Positions 33,203 through 48,200 of a DNA stretch of 64,000 nt are shown in pieces. The notes under the pieces were generated by a model. That model worked only from the letters and a program-made list of their open reading frames with translations, was not told where the DNA came from and did no database searches. The translations under genes were made by a program, and so were the position numbers. Source of the DNA: Ahaetulla prasina (taxonomy: Eukaryota > Chordata > Lepidosauria > Squamata > Colubridae); contig NC_080543.1 of NCBI RefSeq assembly GCF_028640845.1, forward strand, positions 91,997,825 through 92,061,824. The letters run 5' to 3'. Positions within the stretch are counted from its first letter, which is position 1; each line of letters begins with the position of its first letter.

Positions 33203-36200
33203 GTAAGTTGCAAGTTAACACATGCATTTATAACATAAATGATGTATTTTTCTTTTTAATCTGTATACAAGAACTGGGATAAAAGTCAGAGCTAAATCAG
33301 TTTTCAGCATTACACTGTTTTCCAGGTTACTTTAATGTTGATGTACAATGATTTTAGATTGTTTATGTACAAAAAATGAGATTTAACAAAATTTCATTTA
33401 GGTTTCAAGGTAAATAATACATATAAATATTCTAATGTTTAGCATAAGCTAGAGAAAACAAACAACAACAATATAGACTATACTGTATTACAACTTTTTG
33501 GACAGTATCCAATCTGGGTCGGTCACCAGGATCAGAGGTTTTGTCTTCTGAACATTTAGATTTGTGCTGGAACCCATTTTCACGAAACTTTTCTCTTCTT
33601 TTTGGACAGTAATAATACATAAAGAAGATATAATTTTAAAATGTTTTAAATAAGAATTAATGAATTTTTACTAAAACAATTTAATTCCAATATAATTTTG
33701 TTTGAATTTTATTCATTTTGTCATTTTTAATAATGTTTTGTTTTCTTCCAGCAAATTTTATGGCAGGATAATTTATTATTCATATTATATATTGATTTGA
33801 ATTTCAGCTGACTTATCTTTCATAGATTGCATAAACTTGTCTGTTATCTCTCCAACATGGATTATTAATATTTTAGTGTTATTGCCCAGTATTAGTGTTA
33901 ATTTGTAGCTATTATATTATTATATACTTAATAATTATAACAGGCTATAAGTTAATTAAAAATAAATACATAAAACATTTTTTGTCTTTATACAGAATAA
34001 ACTTGCTAAAACCAATGGGATTGAAATTAGTACATTAATTCAGTCAATCAACTGTACTATGATTAAGTTTGGATTAATCCATTGCTTATAATTAAAAGAC
34101 AGATATAAAATTGTAATGGCTGATATCATTGATTTCCTTGAATACCTTAAGATATTTAAAGTTATATCAATGTTCTCTTGTTACCTTATTATAAAATCCA
34201 TTTTACAAAGCAAAAATTATTATAAACAGGAAGAACAATCTATTAGCATGTGTTAAGAATAATGAACCATGTACAGTATGTGGCTGTTGCACAGGGCTTT
34301 TCTTTTTCAATCACTCTTACTTTTTCTTTTGAAGATTTATGTCCCCCCCATGAAAATTCTGATGTGGAATACTTCTCAGAAGAAACAGGTAGCATTTTAA
34401 AGATTGATTGATTCATTATCTGCCATCAAATCTTCTTTGACTCCTAGGGACCACATAGATAGTTTTTCTTCCTGACAGTCTGTCTCTAATCTATTCTTCC
34501 AAGTCTTCCAACTGTGCATTCATCTCTATTGTAACTGAATCCATTCACCTTGCTGTTTGTTGCCTTCTTCTCCTCTTTCTTTCCCTCTTCCTAGCATTAG
34601 AAATGTTTCTAGAGAGCTGGGTTTTTGCATAATGTATCCGGAGTAGGATAATTTGATATTGGTTAGTTGTACCTCAAGTGACAACTCTGATTTATTTGTT
34701 GGATGATCCATTGGTTTACTGTATTTTCTTGGTCATCTACAATATTCTCAGGACTCTTCTCCAACACCAAAATTCATCCACAAATGTATACTCACAGTCT
34801 TCTCAGTTCTGCTCTATGCTGTGTAAAAATCTTTTTCCGACTTTCCAAATGCTTTGTCCCAAGGAAGAGGATGTTTTATCTTAATTTCAGGTTGATTTAG
34901 AATTTATTTTGCTGCTGCTTTCTGATTGTATTTGAATGGTGGAAAGTGATGGAGACTGACAGAAAGCACTCTGAAGGTCACTTACAATTGTCTTCAAACT
35001 ATTTGATCTCAGAAAACTTATTTATCCTTAAATAAGGACTAACTCATTCAAGCCATGTTATATCGTTTGATCAAATGCAGAACAATTCTGATCAGTAGGT
35101 ATGAATGGACCTGAAACATGTCAAGGTACTTTTCTCCTTCAAAGTAACTAAAATTAAGGAATCCTAGACAAGGTTCTTCCATCTGCACTAGTTACTGGAT
35201 GTTTCTGGATCCAATTCAAGATACTGGTAGTTACCTATAAAACCCTATACAAAATCCCTGTATGGCTTGGGACCCTATACCTGAATGATTGCATTTTCCA
35301 TGAGTCTCTACCCATCCAAATAGGTCAAGCAGAAGGGGCATGCTGCAGATTCTGTCAGCCAAACCCTGCCGGCTGCTGGAAGCCAAAAGTCAGATTTTTC
35401 TGCAGTGGCCACTGCTCTAAGGACTATCGTCCTTTCTGCCCCCAACCTGGTTACCCTTTCTTAAGGCCTTAAGAGTCTGGATATGTTTTCAAGCTTAGGG
35501 CATTGAATTTGGCAATGGACCTATTCCCTAGCTATATTGCTAATAGATCAAATATCGTGTTGTGTAGCTTGAATTGGATGTTTTTAATGTTTTTATTGTT
35601 TTAAAATATTTTTTTATTTTGAATTGTAATATATATTATGAACTATAAGTCCCCTAGAGTCATTGACTGAGATGGGTGGCCATAGAAATTGAACAAATAA
35701 ATAAATAAGGAGGCATAGGAAAACAAATGGAAAATATAGATATCCAAAAGTTCCACAGATACAAAGACTTTACTGTGTTCTCAACTATGTCTTCAGTGGG
35801 TCAGGAATAAATCAACTCCACTCACAAATGTGGTTTGTTTGAAGGGTAACAAAGGTCTATAAAAGATAAATGCATTTATAACTGCTCTATAGAAGATTTG
35901 AATCTTTTTAATATATTTTTCTTTTCTTATTTCTTTCTTTTTTACCTTATTACTTTTTATATTGTTTTTCCTCTGTAAAATTATTACTTGGTAAAAATTT
36001 CTTTTAAAACAGTACATGGTAGGATAACCAAGTTTGGAGATCATCAAAGATTCATGATGGAATTTATGGGAATCTTTTTATACATGATTATACATCATAG
36101 CTGAGGATAAATTAAATATATAAATTAGCACAAATCAAAATGATAATAACCTTGCCTTGAATTCAAGAAATACAAAGTTACCCAACTGTCTTCCAGTGAG

Positions 36201-39200
36201 AACTAAAATAGGTAAAATGAGAAGTGCATTGATGGAGAACAGATAAACTGTCTGAGACAAATGAATGCATAATTAAAGTCAGTTTAAACAATAATAATTT
36301 TGTACACCATCCCTTTTTAACTCTTGAATGAAAATTTTGGGTAGCACTAGTGGCTGCAAGAGGAGAGAAACTTTCATGAATGACTTTTTGTGAATTATAT
36401 GTGATCATTTACTGCAAACAAACGATTAGTGTAAATCAGTGTTTCTTAACCTCAGCCATTTTAAGATGTGTGGACTTCAACTCCCAGAATTCCCCAGCCA
36501 GCCACGTACTCATTCCTTATTTTCCAGTCACAATCTTTTTCGTGCTGTATTATAGTTCTTGTTCAAAGTTGCTTGGTTATACTATTGTTAGATGACATAA
36601 GGCCTAAGATTTGAAAGATGATTTGCAAATTTGGTTGAATCCATAAACAGCTTTTTGACCCTACATTCTGGCTTTTCATGACTGTAAATGTTAAGTTCTA
36701 AAAATATACATATGTTTTGTTGGAAAAAATATCCATCTGGTTCAGTTCCAAGAGGGGAGAAAGACACTGGAAATACGGAGACTGATTGGAAAGATGGTTT
36801 AAAACATGGGTTTTAAGTCCTGGGCAGCTGACCACACAGACATGGAGTTGAGAGAGAGAGGTATTTTATACCCGCTTGGGCCTTGCTCTTGAGCTTCCTG
36901 TTCCTGTGCAAGAAATGTATTCTATTAGGTGTCAGACTCCCAGGGGATTATGCAGGGGTCATAGCTAACTTTTTAGGTTGTCTGAATTAAGTCTGAAGCC
37001 TGCTGAGTGATGCAATGATGAGGCTTGTCTTCTGAAAGGGTGTTGGGTCATTCCTATTGTGTCTTAATGGCTTTCCTGGATTTGATCTTGAGCGAGGGCT
37101 ATTCCTATCATTCAACCTAGTTCTGCCTTTGTTCAAAATATCCTGTCTTGAATGGATTACCAAATCTGCATTTCTAGAAGCTGGCCTCAGTTTAGTATCT
37201 GCTTGGGGGCAGGGAACTGTGGCTCTGAGTTTCTGTCTCCCTTAAGATTTCTATTTCTCTTTTAGGGAAAATATAATATTCTGCCTTTTTAAATATTTTT
37301 CAAAGTATTTCATTCTTTTAGGAGAGGGGTGGGTGCTAACTTTCTACAGTTTCACTATTGAAGCAGGTCAGGCAAGAGAATCTCTAAATAAAATCTGCAG
37401 ACAGTTTTTATTACACAAATGTCATGTTTTATTTTTTATTATGATCAACCGGATTCTTCATACAAAGAAGACAAATTATGTATAAATTATATAATACAAA
37501 ATATCCATAATGAGCACATGAAAATCTTGTGGGATCCTACAGAAAAGCTTACTGACGGGAACTTTACAATGTTTTATAGGTGAGTATTATTGAAAGACTG
37601 TACTTAGTGAGATGAAAGGCATACAAATTTAATAATAAATAAATAAATTTGACTTCCTTTGAACTACTAAGTTTTAATGCTAGAGATTTCTTTGAATAAG
37701 TTAGGGTTTTACAGACAAAGCTTATGGTGGTAGTCTTCATCATTTTCCTTCGTTCTTTTGTTCTGTCTGGAAGAATATCTTTACTACTATTAGGCCTCCC
37801 ATTTTCATTCTTTTAAATCCTTGTGAGCTTTTAAACAATGACATTGATATGATGGGACTATCAGAGATTTACTGTACATTTTATTAAAACAAAAAAATGG
37901 AGCAGCAGACCCATCATTAATTGAATTTCAGTGGCATAATTTTGGACTAAGACCATAAAAAGCTGACCTTGATATAAGTGGAACTATATGGAATAAAGAA
38001 ATAAATATGTCCTTTTTTTAAAAAAAACCCCTCAATTATGACAGTAATTGGTAAATATTAATCTGACTTCCACAAATATTCATTGTTAATTCTAATTTGA
38101 AAAAAGTCCAGATACAATTTTTATCTCGTTGGCTAAACATTCTGCATTTTTGACACTTCCACTAACCTGAATCCTAAGTATGAGGAGACCAATACTATTG
38201 ATCTCACTGGATCTTCTTTAATGCACAGTTCTAACACTCTGTTCAGAACTATCTAAAAATATATTTTTGTAGAACTAACCTACAATCTAACAAGAATGCA
38301 ATATTTTGTACCAATGGTGGACAAATAGATGCTGCAAAAATAAGCTACAAATAGGGCACCAGGAGTTTGCAAACACCCATCCTGTGGGGGAAAAATGAAG
38401 ACTTGCATACAGGTAGTTTCTGACTTACAACCACTCATTTAGCGATAATTCAAAGTTACAACAGCAGTGAAAAAAAGTGGCTTACAACTGGTCTTCTTAT
38501 TTACAACTGTCACAACATTCCCATGGTTATCTCATTAAAACTTGAGCACTTGGCAACCAGCTTTATTTATGACTGTTGCCGTATCACGGGATCATGTGAT
38601 TGCCATTTGAGACCTTCTCAGTTGGCTTCTAGCAAGCAAAATCAATGGGAAAAACTCAATTCATTTAACAACCCCATGATTCACTTAACAATTGCATTGA
38701 TTTGCTCAATATCCTTGGCAAAAAGAATCATAAAATCAGGTGCAACTTAACAACCACTTTGCTTAGCAACAGAAAGTCTGGTCTCAATTATGGTTGTAAG
38801 TTGAGGAGTACCTATATAGCCTTCTATGGGAGGAATGAAAGTACAGAGTTATTTAGATTAATTTAAGGAAACTGTAAATGCTGCTGAGAGAGGCAGTGGA
38901 AAAAATAATCAACTTTATCCACTGTGACCATATTATATCTTTAACACAACCTAGTGATTGTGTTGGTTTTGTACAAGGTATCCAGAGAAATGCAGGTCAA
39001 AATATATTGAGATGGCTTGAGGACAGGGCTTAATTTATAGAGTCAAAGCCATCACCATCTTGACAACTTTGGTCTCCCTGTGGAAAACCCTGGTAGTTGA
39101 ACTTTATGTACTGTTTTTGCACTTAAATTGAAAAGCTCGTTACCGCTGAATTCTTGTTGCCTTAGAAAAAAGATGAAGTAACTGTTATCCACACTGATTT

Positions 39201-42200
39201 GGCCTTCACATGTTTATTGTAATACAGATATGTAAACTGCCCTGACAGTTTGAAACACAATATTGGATTTTTGTTTTCCTTTTCCATTCCTCTCTGCAGG
39301 ATCTTATTCTAAGAATAAATGTTAGCAATTTTGATGTAAGAATGATGTGTAGTAAAAGGAATCTGTGGTGATTGCAGTCCTGTGGTTGTGTGGATTTCCC
39401 CCACTACACGGGAGACATTATGTGTCATTCAGAATGTGGTTCAAAAGGTTACCACATTCAAATTTAACCTCTGAAACATGCTTATATGGTGCTGTTGAGC
39501 AGTAAGGATTTCACTGGCAGAGAAAATTAACAGTACCAGCTGTAACAATACAAATATCTGCAAAACAGTTGAATATCATTGTGCTTCCCTGGCATTTATG
39601 TTTTGCTGCTATTGCCATTTTTTAAAGAAGAAAATAGATGGCGATTTTTGTGAATCTAAGAAATCCATCCTTCTCAAATATTTAAGTCATTCTGCATTGA
39701 CTTTTCATATTGCAAAAAGGCTGACAATAGCACTAGGAGTTGGCTTTATTTTTTTCCTGTCTTTTTTTTCTTTTATGCAAGTTAACATTGTTGAATCTAT
39801 ATTATTTCACTGTAGAAACTGAATTTATATTGATTAAATTGCTGATTTTTATATGATTTGAGCATACCAAACTGAACTAAGATTTTAATATTAAGAGAGA
39901 GAGAGAGAGAGAGGCATAGACATAAATATAGATATAAATACATCTGTGCAAATTCTCAGTGAATTGCTTAGTATTCTTTACTTGGCCTATAAAACCTAAA
40001 AAAATCACTTGGCCTACAAAAACAGAGAACTTTATTAGAAAATCATAATATTTTTCATGGTGGGAAAAAGCTAATTCTTTCAGATGGCATAGAATTTCTT
40101 AAGTTTATTCCTAGGGCAGCAAAGCAATCAACATTTGCTGCAAAATAATAGGAATATTTTGTAGGATGGGAAATAGAGTATTTTCAAAATAGGAATATTC
40201 TAAAAATATTATTTTCTGTGATTCTCAAAAGATAATTTTGTATGACCCCAGAGGCCAGCCAGGACCTCTTTCTTGTGGTCACACTTAAACTGCAGTCATA
40301 TCACCATTTAATATTGTTATTTTGTTATTATGAGTCCTTCGGGAGAAGGGCAGTATACAAATTAAAATATTATTATTATTATTATATTATTGTTATTTCA
40401 ACTTTAGATTTGACAAACAGAATTGGAAGCAGTGTGTCCAGTATGTCCGTGATCATGCATACATAATTGGTTGTATTTTTAAAATTGAAGGACGTGAATT
40501 TGATATTTCTATCAGAGATACAAATGGGACAAAGGAATTTTACCAGGATTTTAAACTGGAGAGCATAAAATTCTGTAAGTCTATATTTTTATCTTTTAGA
40601 AATCTATTCAAGTGTCCTTAAATATAATTTTGGAGTACTTGGTATTTGATATAATTGTAATTGCATGAATAATAGCATTTGTAATTTCATATCATAGGAA
40701 AAACATGGTAAGCAGTCATAAGAATGTGCTGGATTAATTCCAGACTTTTTGTTTTAAAAAATTCTCAGTTCTTCACTGAGTTGGAAATTTCAGTTGATTG
40801 AGATTTTAATGAGTTCTTGTTATTCAAAAAAGTTTCAGGAAGTGTAAGAAAATTCATCAAAATCCCTCTTTTCTCTCTTTAAAGCAGTGGTCCCCAACCT
40901 TTATGACTGGCAGGAGCGGTGGTGGGCAGTGGTGGCAGTATGTGTATGTGGGGAAGCTTTTGTGTGTGCAACCTAATCCATCACATGCACAAATTGTTTG
41001 TTCACCCACCACTTGCATGGCCTGGTTCCCAATGGGCCACTGACCAGTAGAGGGCCCCCTGCTCTAAAGAATTAAGTTTTTAATATCCAGACCAACTAAA
41101 TGTGCTGATTTGGCATTTTTGTTGAGAAATTATCCTCCTATTCTACAATGGAGCCATGGGAAACTGTCTTATTCCAAGTTAGACATTGTTCCATCTCGTT
41201 ATTAGCAGCTTTATAGGGTTTCAGCTGGGTTTTCTTTCAAGTCTACTTGCGATCAGCCTAGAATATTTTACTTTTAGACTACACGAAGATCAGAGACTAA
41301 CATTAGTGTTGTTTCAGTTCTTTCCTTCATCTTGAAAAGAGTGCTGAATTTTCTACTACAAGATGCAGATTACATATTTAATACAGACAGAATAAATCTA
41401 TTTTTATTTTTTCAAGGTTTATTGGCTTTTTATTTTTAAACATATATCATATATATATATTAAATATATATTTAAACATATAACATATATATATTTCAAT
41501 GTCCTTCCTGTTAAAGACTACTTCAGCTTCAATCGCAATAATACAAGAGCAAACAATAGATTCAAACTTAATGTTAACCGCTTCAATCTTGATTGCAGAA
41601 AATATGACTTTTGTAACAGAGTTGTTAACGCTTGGAACACACTACCTGACTCTGTGGTCTCTTCTCAAACTCCCAAAAGCTTTAACCAAAAACTGTCTAC
41701 CATTGACCTCACCCCATTCCTAAGAGGACTATAAGGGGCGTGCATAAGTGCATAAAAGTACCTACCGTTCCTGTCCTATTGTTTTCTTTCATTATATGTG
41801 CTTGTATATAATGTTATGACAAAAATAAATAAATAAAAAATCAATACATGAACAGTGTGGCCTCTGGGTATGGTTCATATTAATACAAATAACAACAGTC
41901 AATAATTACATTAATCAAATTTATGTAATCCTAATATTAATGTACTTGATAATTTTAAAGTATGTTTATGTTAATACATAGTCTTTCATGTAAAGGTGTA
42001 TATTCTTATTTTTACCACTCTTTCTAGTTTTTAATCAGGCCATCATTATATTAGAAAAAAGAAGAAAGAAAGAAAAAGGAAAAAAAATTGCTCTACTCTA
42101 TCCATCATCTCTTGCCCGTTTTAATTCTTATTCATTTTTTGGCTTTCTTCCCATACTCCTTATTACACTTATTACTATAACCATGTTGTTTGTATCTTTC

Positions 42201-45200
42201 AATTATATTGTTTTTATTTGTTTCCTAGTATGATTTGATAGCTTATTAGTAACCTTGATTATCACTAAGTTTTATTTTTGATGAATGTTTTTTATTCTCC
42301 TTATCTACACTGAAAGCATATACACCTAAGACAAATTCCTTGTTTGTCCAAACACACTTGGCTAATAAAGAATTCTATTCTATTCTTGGATCTTTGTCTC
42401 TGTCAACATCTGTATCTTCATTATTCCATCTAAAAATTTCTCCTATCTCTATCCTCATAAGCTGTCATATCTCCAGAGTAGCTGCCATATCCCTTTCAAA
42501 AACATCTTCCAGATTATCCAATTCCAATTCCATTTTTATATCTCTCAAAAGGTTTTTCTGATCCTCTTGTTTTATTTCGTGATTTGTCTGTTCTATCTTT
42601 TCCTCCATTCTTTCTTTCTGCCTCCTCTCTTTCCTGGACTCTTTGATTTTCATTCATTGCCATATTTTCTACTTTGTCATTTATGCCTTGGATTAAGTCT
42701 TTTATCTCTCTTTGGTTCTTTGTCATGTTATCCCTGATGCTTTGAAATATCCATGCTATTTCTCTCGAAATGTCACTCATTTCCCCCTGAAAAGGCATCT
42801 TATTTTAGTTTAATAAGTCCACTTTTAGTCAGGGCCACAAACAATATAATCAGTTCCTGTTTTGCTCATCAAAGAGTTCAATAATCATAGCTCTTTACAT
42901 TTCAGGGTTATTAATCAATTCCATTTAAATAGTCCAGACAGTTTCCACACAACAAAAGTCACTTTACTTTACTTAAAAGTCTTCCTTATCACAATAGTAA
43001 AGTAAATAATTATAGGACAGTTATATCACCACAATCTTTCAAAAAGATGTTGTTTATTTCTTCTGTCAAAATCTTCCTAGATTTGTAGAGGTGTAGTATA
43101 TTCCATTCCCCAGTAGATGGCAGTATCAACAGAGATTTCAGCATTGTTTCAAATGTGATAAATTAAAATCCAAAGTTAATTCAGTTTATAGAGACAAAAT
43201 TAAATAGTCGAATCAATTCAGGTACATAGTTCCAGCATATTTTAATGGCTTTCCATAACAATGCCTACTCAGTTTAGAATCCAATTTTTTTTAATTAAAA
43301 GATCTTTAACTTTTCTCCCCTTAGATCCTTTCATTCAGGTCTAGGATTTTTCTCTCTATGGTTATTTGCCACTTTAAAAAAGATAATTCTAAAAGTCTCT
43401 TTTCTTCTCTTGATTTTCTTCTTCTTTCCTTTAAATTTAGGGATTAAATGCAAAAAAGAAAGGAATCTTCTGCCAGCTCCAATCACTGTTCACTAACTCC
43501 ACTCCAGCACCAGTCTTTGGTGTTCCTCGGCTGTCCCAGCTTCACGGCAGCCAAGTTTAGGCTTCTTCTTCTCCTCATTGTGACAGAGAGGGAAAGAAGA
43601 ACCCTAGGTCAGGCAGGAGAGTTGCGACTCTCTGCGACCATGCAGGGCACCCCTCTTTGCTTCATCTCCCCTACAGGGAGGCTTTGGCTCCTCCTGGAGC
43701 CCACCAACAGGGAGGATTCAGCACGGGAGCACATAGACCCGCTCCTTGGGTCCAATCTCACTGCGAAATCAACCGCTGACTGGTTTCATCCGGGTTTTCT
43801 CTCAAGTCTACCTGGGATCAGCCTAGAATATTTTGCTTTTAGACTACAGGAAGATTGGAGACTCTAACATTAGTGTTGTTTCAGTTCTTTCCTTCATCTT
43901 GAAAAGACTGTTGAATTTTCTACCACAAGATGCAAATTATATATTTAATACAGACAGAATAAATTTATTTTTATGACTGAGCTACTCTGCAGAAGGACAG
44001 CCAAAAATGATAAACCTGACCTGAGAAATTGCTAGATCTGTTGTTTCACAATAAGTAAAACTGAAATCTGAATAATCTCTTTTCCCAGTGGCTAAAATTT
44101 GGGCTGAAACCCAAAGAAGCAGCTCAGGTTTCTAGGAATTTAGGGCTCTTGAGTCATGAACTAGATGAAGAAAATGTAAGTTTAATTCTTGACTGTAGGA
44201 AAATATTCCTAAATGAGACAAAATGGGGAGAAAGGATTACCAGCTACCTGAAATACAATTTGGAAGAAAAAAGTGGGAGAGAAATCTAATAATGAATATT
44301 TTCCTTGATTTCCTTTAGACACCACTCAATTTAACCTGCTGCTTAAACATGCCCTACAGACAAGAAATTTCTTCATTATATATTTCCTTGCAATACCTGA
44401 GAAAATACTACTTTTTCAGCAGCTTTATAACATCCTGCTTCAGCATCAGGGTTTCCTTTTTTTTTTTTAAAGAATTTTTAAATATAACCAAGAGCACATA
44501 ACCACATAGAAGTCATCAATTTTAAAAAGTTAATGAGCTGCAAATATTATTAGCCTACTTTTGCTCCTACCTTTTATTTCCAGTAGACGTAGTACTGCCC
44601 TATCAGATCACCTGCAACATTCTGGATTTTTAAATTTTATAGTAAAACCTAGTGCCTAACATATTTAAAAGATTATTATAATTTCTGTACATAAAAATAT
44701 TAATGTATAAGCAAAAGGGACTTTTATAAAAATTATTAAACATTTGGATTCTTGCAATGTAATAACCATTAAAAAATGAAACACAAATTTGCGTGTATCT
44801 AGAAAAATTGCAATCTGTACTAATTTATTTTCATCTTTCCCAGTGAAGCCCAAATCTCCTCAAAACATAACCTTCCTCTGGAAACATAACAAAGTGATCA
44901 TAGAACATAAGCCACCGTTCCTGCTACATTGTTTTAAATTGGAATATCAGTACAAAAGTGAATTTGATGAAGATTGGGTACGTGTCAGATAGAATCTTTT
45001 GTAACATAGATTCAAAGGTAAAGGGGATGGGAATGTTGAAAAGCAGTTAACCTATATTTAAAAGTCTGTCATATGCAACAAATATAGAACTGTTCTCTGT
45101 TAAAATGGACAGCGGGATGTGGAATGACAGATTGAAATGAAATGGAAAGATGCATTAAGGGTGAACATTAGGAGGAATTTCGGGATGTTAAAGTTCTGTA

Positions 45201-48200
45201 GAAGCAGAATAGTTTGCCTTGGTGGACACTCCACCACTCCACTCACTTTTCTGAAAAATTTCAAAAGGATTGGAATTCAAATGGTTGGATGACATCTGTC
45301 AGGGATGGTTTAGTAGATTGCTACATTGATTAGAGCATGTAAGTAGAAGATTACCTGGTGTCTTCCAGCTTATACCTGTATGTTCCAAGATTCTATGAGT
45401 TTTCATACTAATGTGATGAATCTCATAATGATTTTTTAGGGTGATCATTAAAAAAAACCCCACCAATTGCAAATTGTCACCCAGATATTTCTTCTTAATT
45501 GCTAATGTAAAAATACAAAGATGGAAAAAATTTTTAAAAAGATTTGTGCTTAATTGTTTTATGGTCTATGAGGTTTTGAATTGTGGTACAAGTGATTGAA
45601 TTATAAATGAGACTGATAAAGAATTTAACCTTTTACATTACTGGCATCTGACACAAAGAGTGAATCTTTCTAATAGATCTGTGTATTTCGAAAGCCTTTG
45701 CTATACAATCTTGGTTTTTCCTATATCTGGAAGAGGAAATGTATACAGTGAACCAAATTAATAATGACTGCCACTCTTGCCATTCAGTTTAGGAAAAATG
45801 AAAGCTACAAGTTTGAAATACAAGGTTTGGATCCAGAGAAGTGCTATTCCTTCCAGTTTAGGGCAAGATTCTGCTGCAGTAGTTCTTCTTATCCAAGTGA
45901 ATGGGGACCAAAAATACATTGGAAAAACGGCAGTTCTATAGGTAAAAATGGATAAATATTATTTCCCTGTTATCATCATCAATAATTCTCTGATGTTTAA
46001 TATTTATTTATGTATACAAATGTATAATTACCAGGTTCATAGCCTCAGCTTTGTGAGGCACTCCAGACAACAAGCACACAAAGAAATACTCTTCCAAAGT
46101 AATACCTTTGCAATACTAAAATAGACCTAAGGGTTAGGGAGACGATGTTGCTTGTAGCCCTTTAGGGTGTCCATCTCTTTCCTCAAGCTTTCAATTCATG
46201 TGAGTGCCAATCTGGACTGGATGAACAATTGAGATGTATTACAAGTTCTATGGATAGGCTGCGAATCTGCTGCTCCTTAGTCTCCTTACTTGTTCCATCT
46301 AAACTGGCTTTTCTGAATGGCAGAAGGCCTTACTCCAGAGAGAAAGAGGGTGGATCTCTCTTTTTTTTACAAAATTAATTACAGAAACACATGTACTCTG
46401 ACCCATATTTTATAATGAGCCAGTGGTGAAATCCAGGTTTTTTTACTACCGGTTCTGTGGGCGTAGCTTGATGGGTATGGTATGGCTTGGTAGGCATGTC
46501 AGGGGAAGGATACTGCAAAATCTCCATTCCCACCCCACTCTGGGGCCAGCCAGAGGTGGTTTTTGCTGGTTCTCTGAACTACTCAAAATTTCTGCTACTG
46601 GTTCTCCGAACTGCTTAAAATTTCTGCTACTGGTTCTCCAGAACCTGCTGGATTTCACCTCTGTAATGAGCTGCTTTCAGTTCTCAGTTTGGAAAATAAT
46701 TTTGCAAGTCTCAGTACCCAACTGAAAGCTAGTAATAAAACGCAGTTGAATATATACTCATGTTATTTGGGGGGGGGGGGGTAAACCAACCCAAACATGA
46801 ACTAAGAGCAAATACTTTCAGGTTGAGGCCTTATTTTTGCCTATTCTAAATGTAGCAACAGCAACAGTTGTGATGAGGCAACATTAAGGTCACCACAGGT
46901 GGCTTTTCTATCAGGTATTTTTACCAGAATATTTCTAGTGAAATACAAAATGTATTACCATAAAACTTTAACATGGCAATATTAACACTAATGGATATTG
47001 AAGATCCTCCATAAGGGATCTCCATGAAGATCCTTTTCAGGCTTTATTCCTTTTTAGAAGACAATACTTGCAAAAAAATATACCTAAGCAGAACCAATGT
47101 TTCTTTTGTTAATCCCTTAAAAAATACTTTCAACATTTTGTGTGTGTGTGCCTGTGTCTGCATCTGTGTTTGATTTCTTTAAGATTCGTGTGAAGCTGAT
47201 GACTTCAATCCAGATTTACATATTGTCCTCCAGTCAAGTTTGGTGATGGCTGGCCTCCTAGTCATGACAGCCATTCTGCTTTATATCTGCAGGCTGAAGA
47301 AGTATGTGATGCTTATTTTTATAACTCTGTCAATTACTGTAACAATGCTTTTTATTATGATTATAAAACCTAAGCAATTATAGAGATCAATTGGGAGCAA
47401 AGTTTTTAATGATTCTGGTATGTTGCACTGTCTTGAATCTCCCTTTTGCATGAAATGTCACTTTTAAACTGAATGCATTATTCTACTAAGATGCCCATTG
47501 TGGTATGCATATTTTGGGTTGAGAAACATTTGAAGGATAACCATGTCCCAAGATCCATATCAGGCTAGGAACTGTGAATTAGGCCAGTTTGTTAAAAAAC
47601 AGATGAAATAAAGTGATTATTGAAAGAGGAATTATTTTCAACACAGTGAAAAAAGAGGAAGTTAGTTGGAAAAGTGCCATCAGCAAGAAATTGGAAGGGG
47701 GAGAGGGAAGAAAGGAGACTTCTAGAGAAAGTTCAAAAAAAGTCCTATAATATTTGCAAATCAAGCGGACAGATTTGTTCACAATTATTGTACTGACAAA
47801 AGCAGGGAATTTAAACAAATCCTTGTAGCTAATCAGTACGTGCTGTGACTTTAGTTCATTCTCACTGGACACAATTAAAATACTGTATTTCCCTTCATTA
47901 TAAACACCCACTGGTTCAGCTTCCAGTGATAAATGGAAGTTTAAAGTTCCAAAGAACTAAAACAGAAGTGAAAGATGAGTTTAAACAAGAATAGCATATA
48001 GAGAAGTTCTATTGTCATACTTTTAAATTCAGATTAAACTTTTTCCTTGAAGGTAAACTGAAGAATTGAAAATTATCTATCTAATCTCTGTTTAGATTAT
48101 CAGTGGGATACTGTCTCTTTTATTGGTAATACAGTACTTTATCATAGTAAACATGTTGCAATTTTCTACAGTAGCATGCTTACTACGATGAAGTATTTGT

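Noticed and set aside
43448..43867. 139-codon plus-strand frame in the GC-richer stretch
   Set aside because: Antisense to the inverted L1 leader and running into the direct repeat; no recognised domain.
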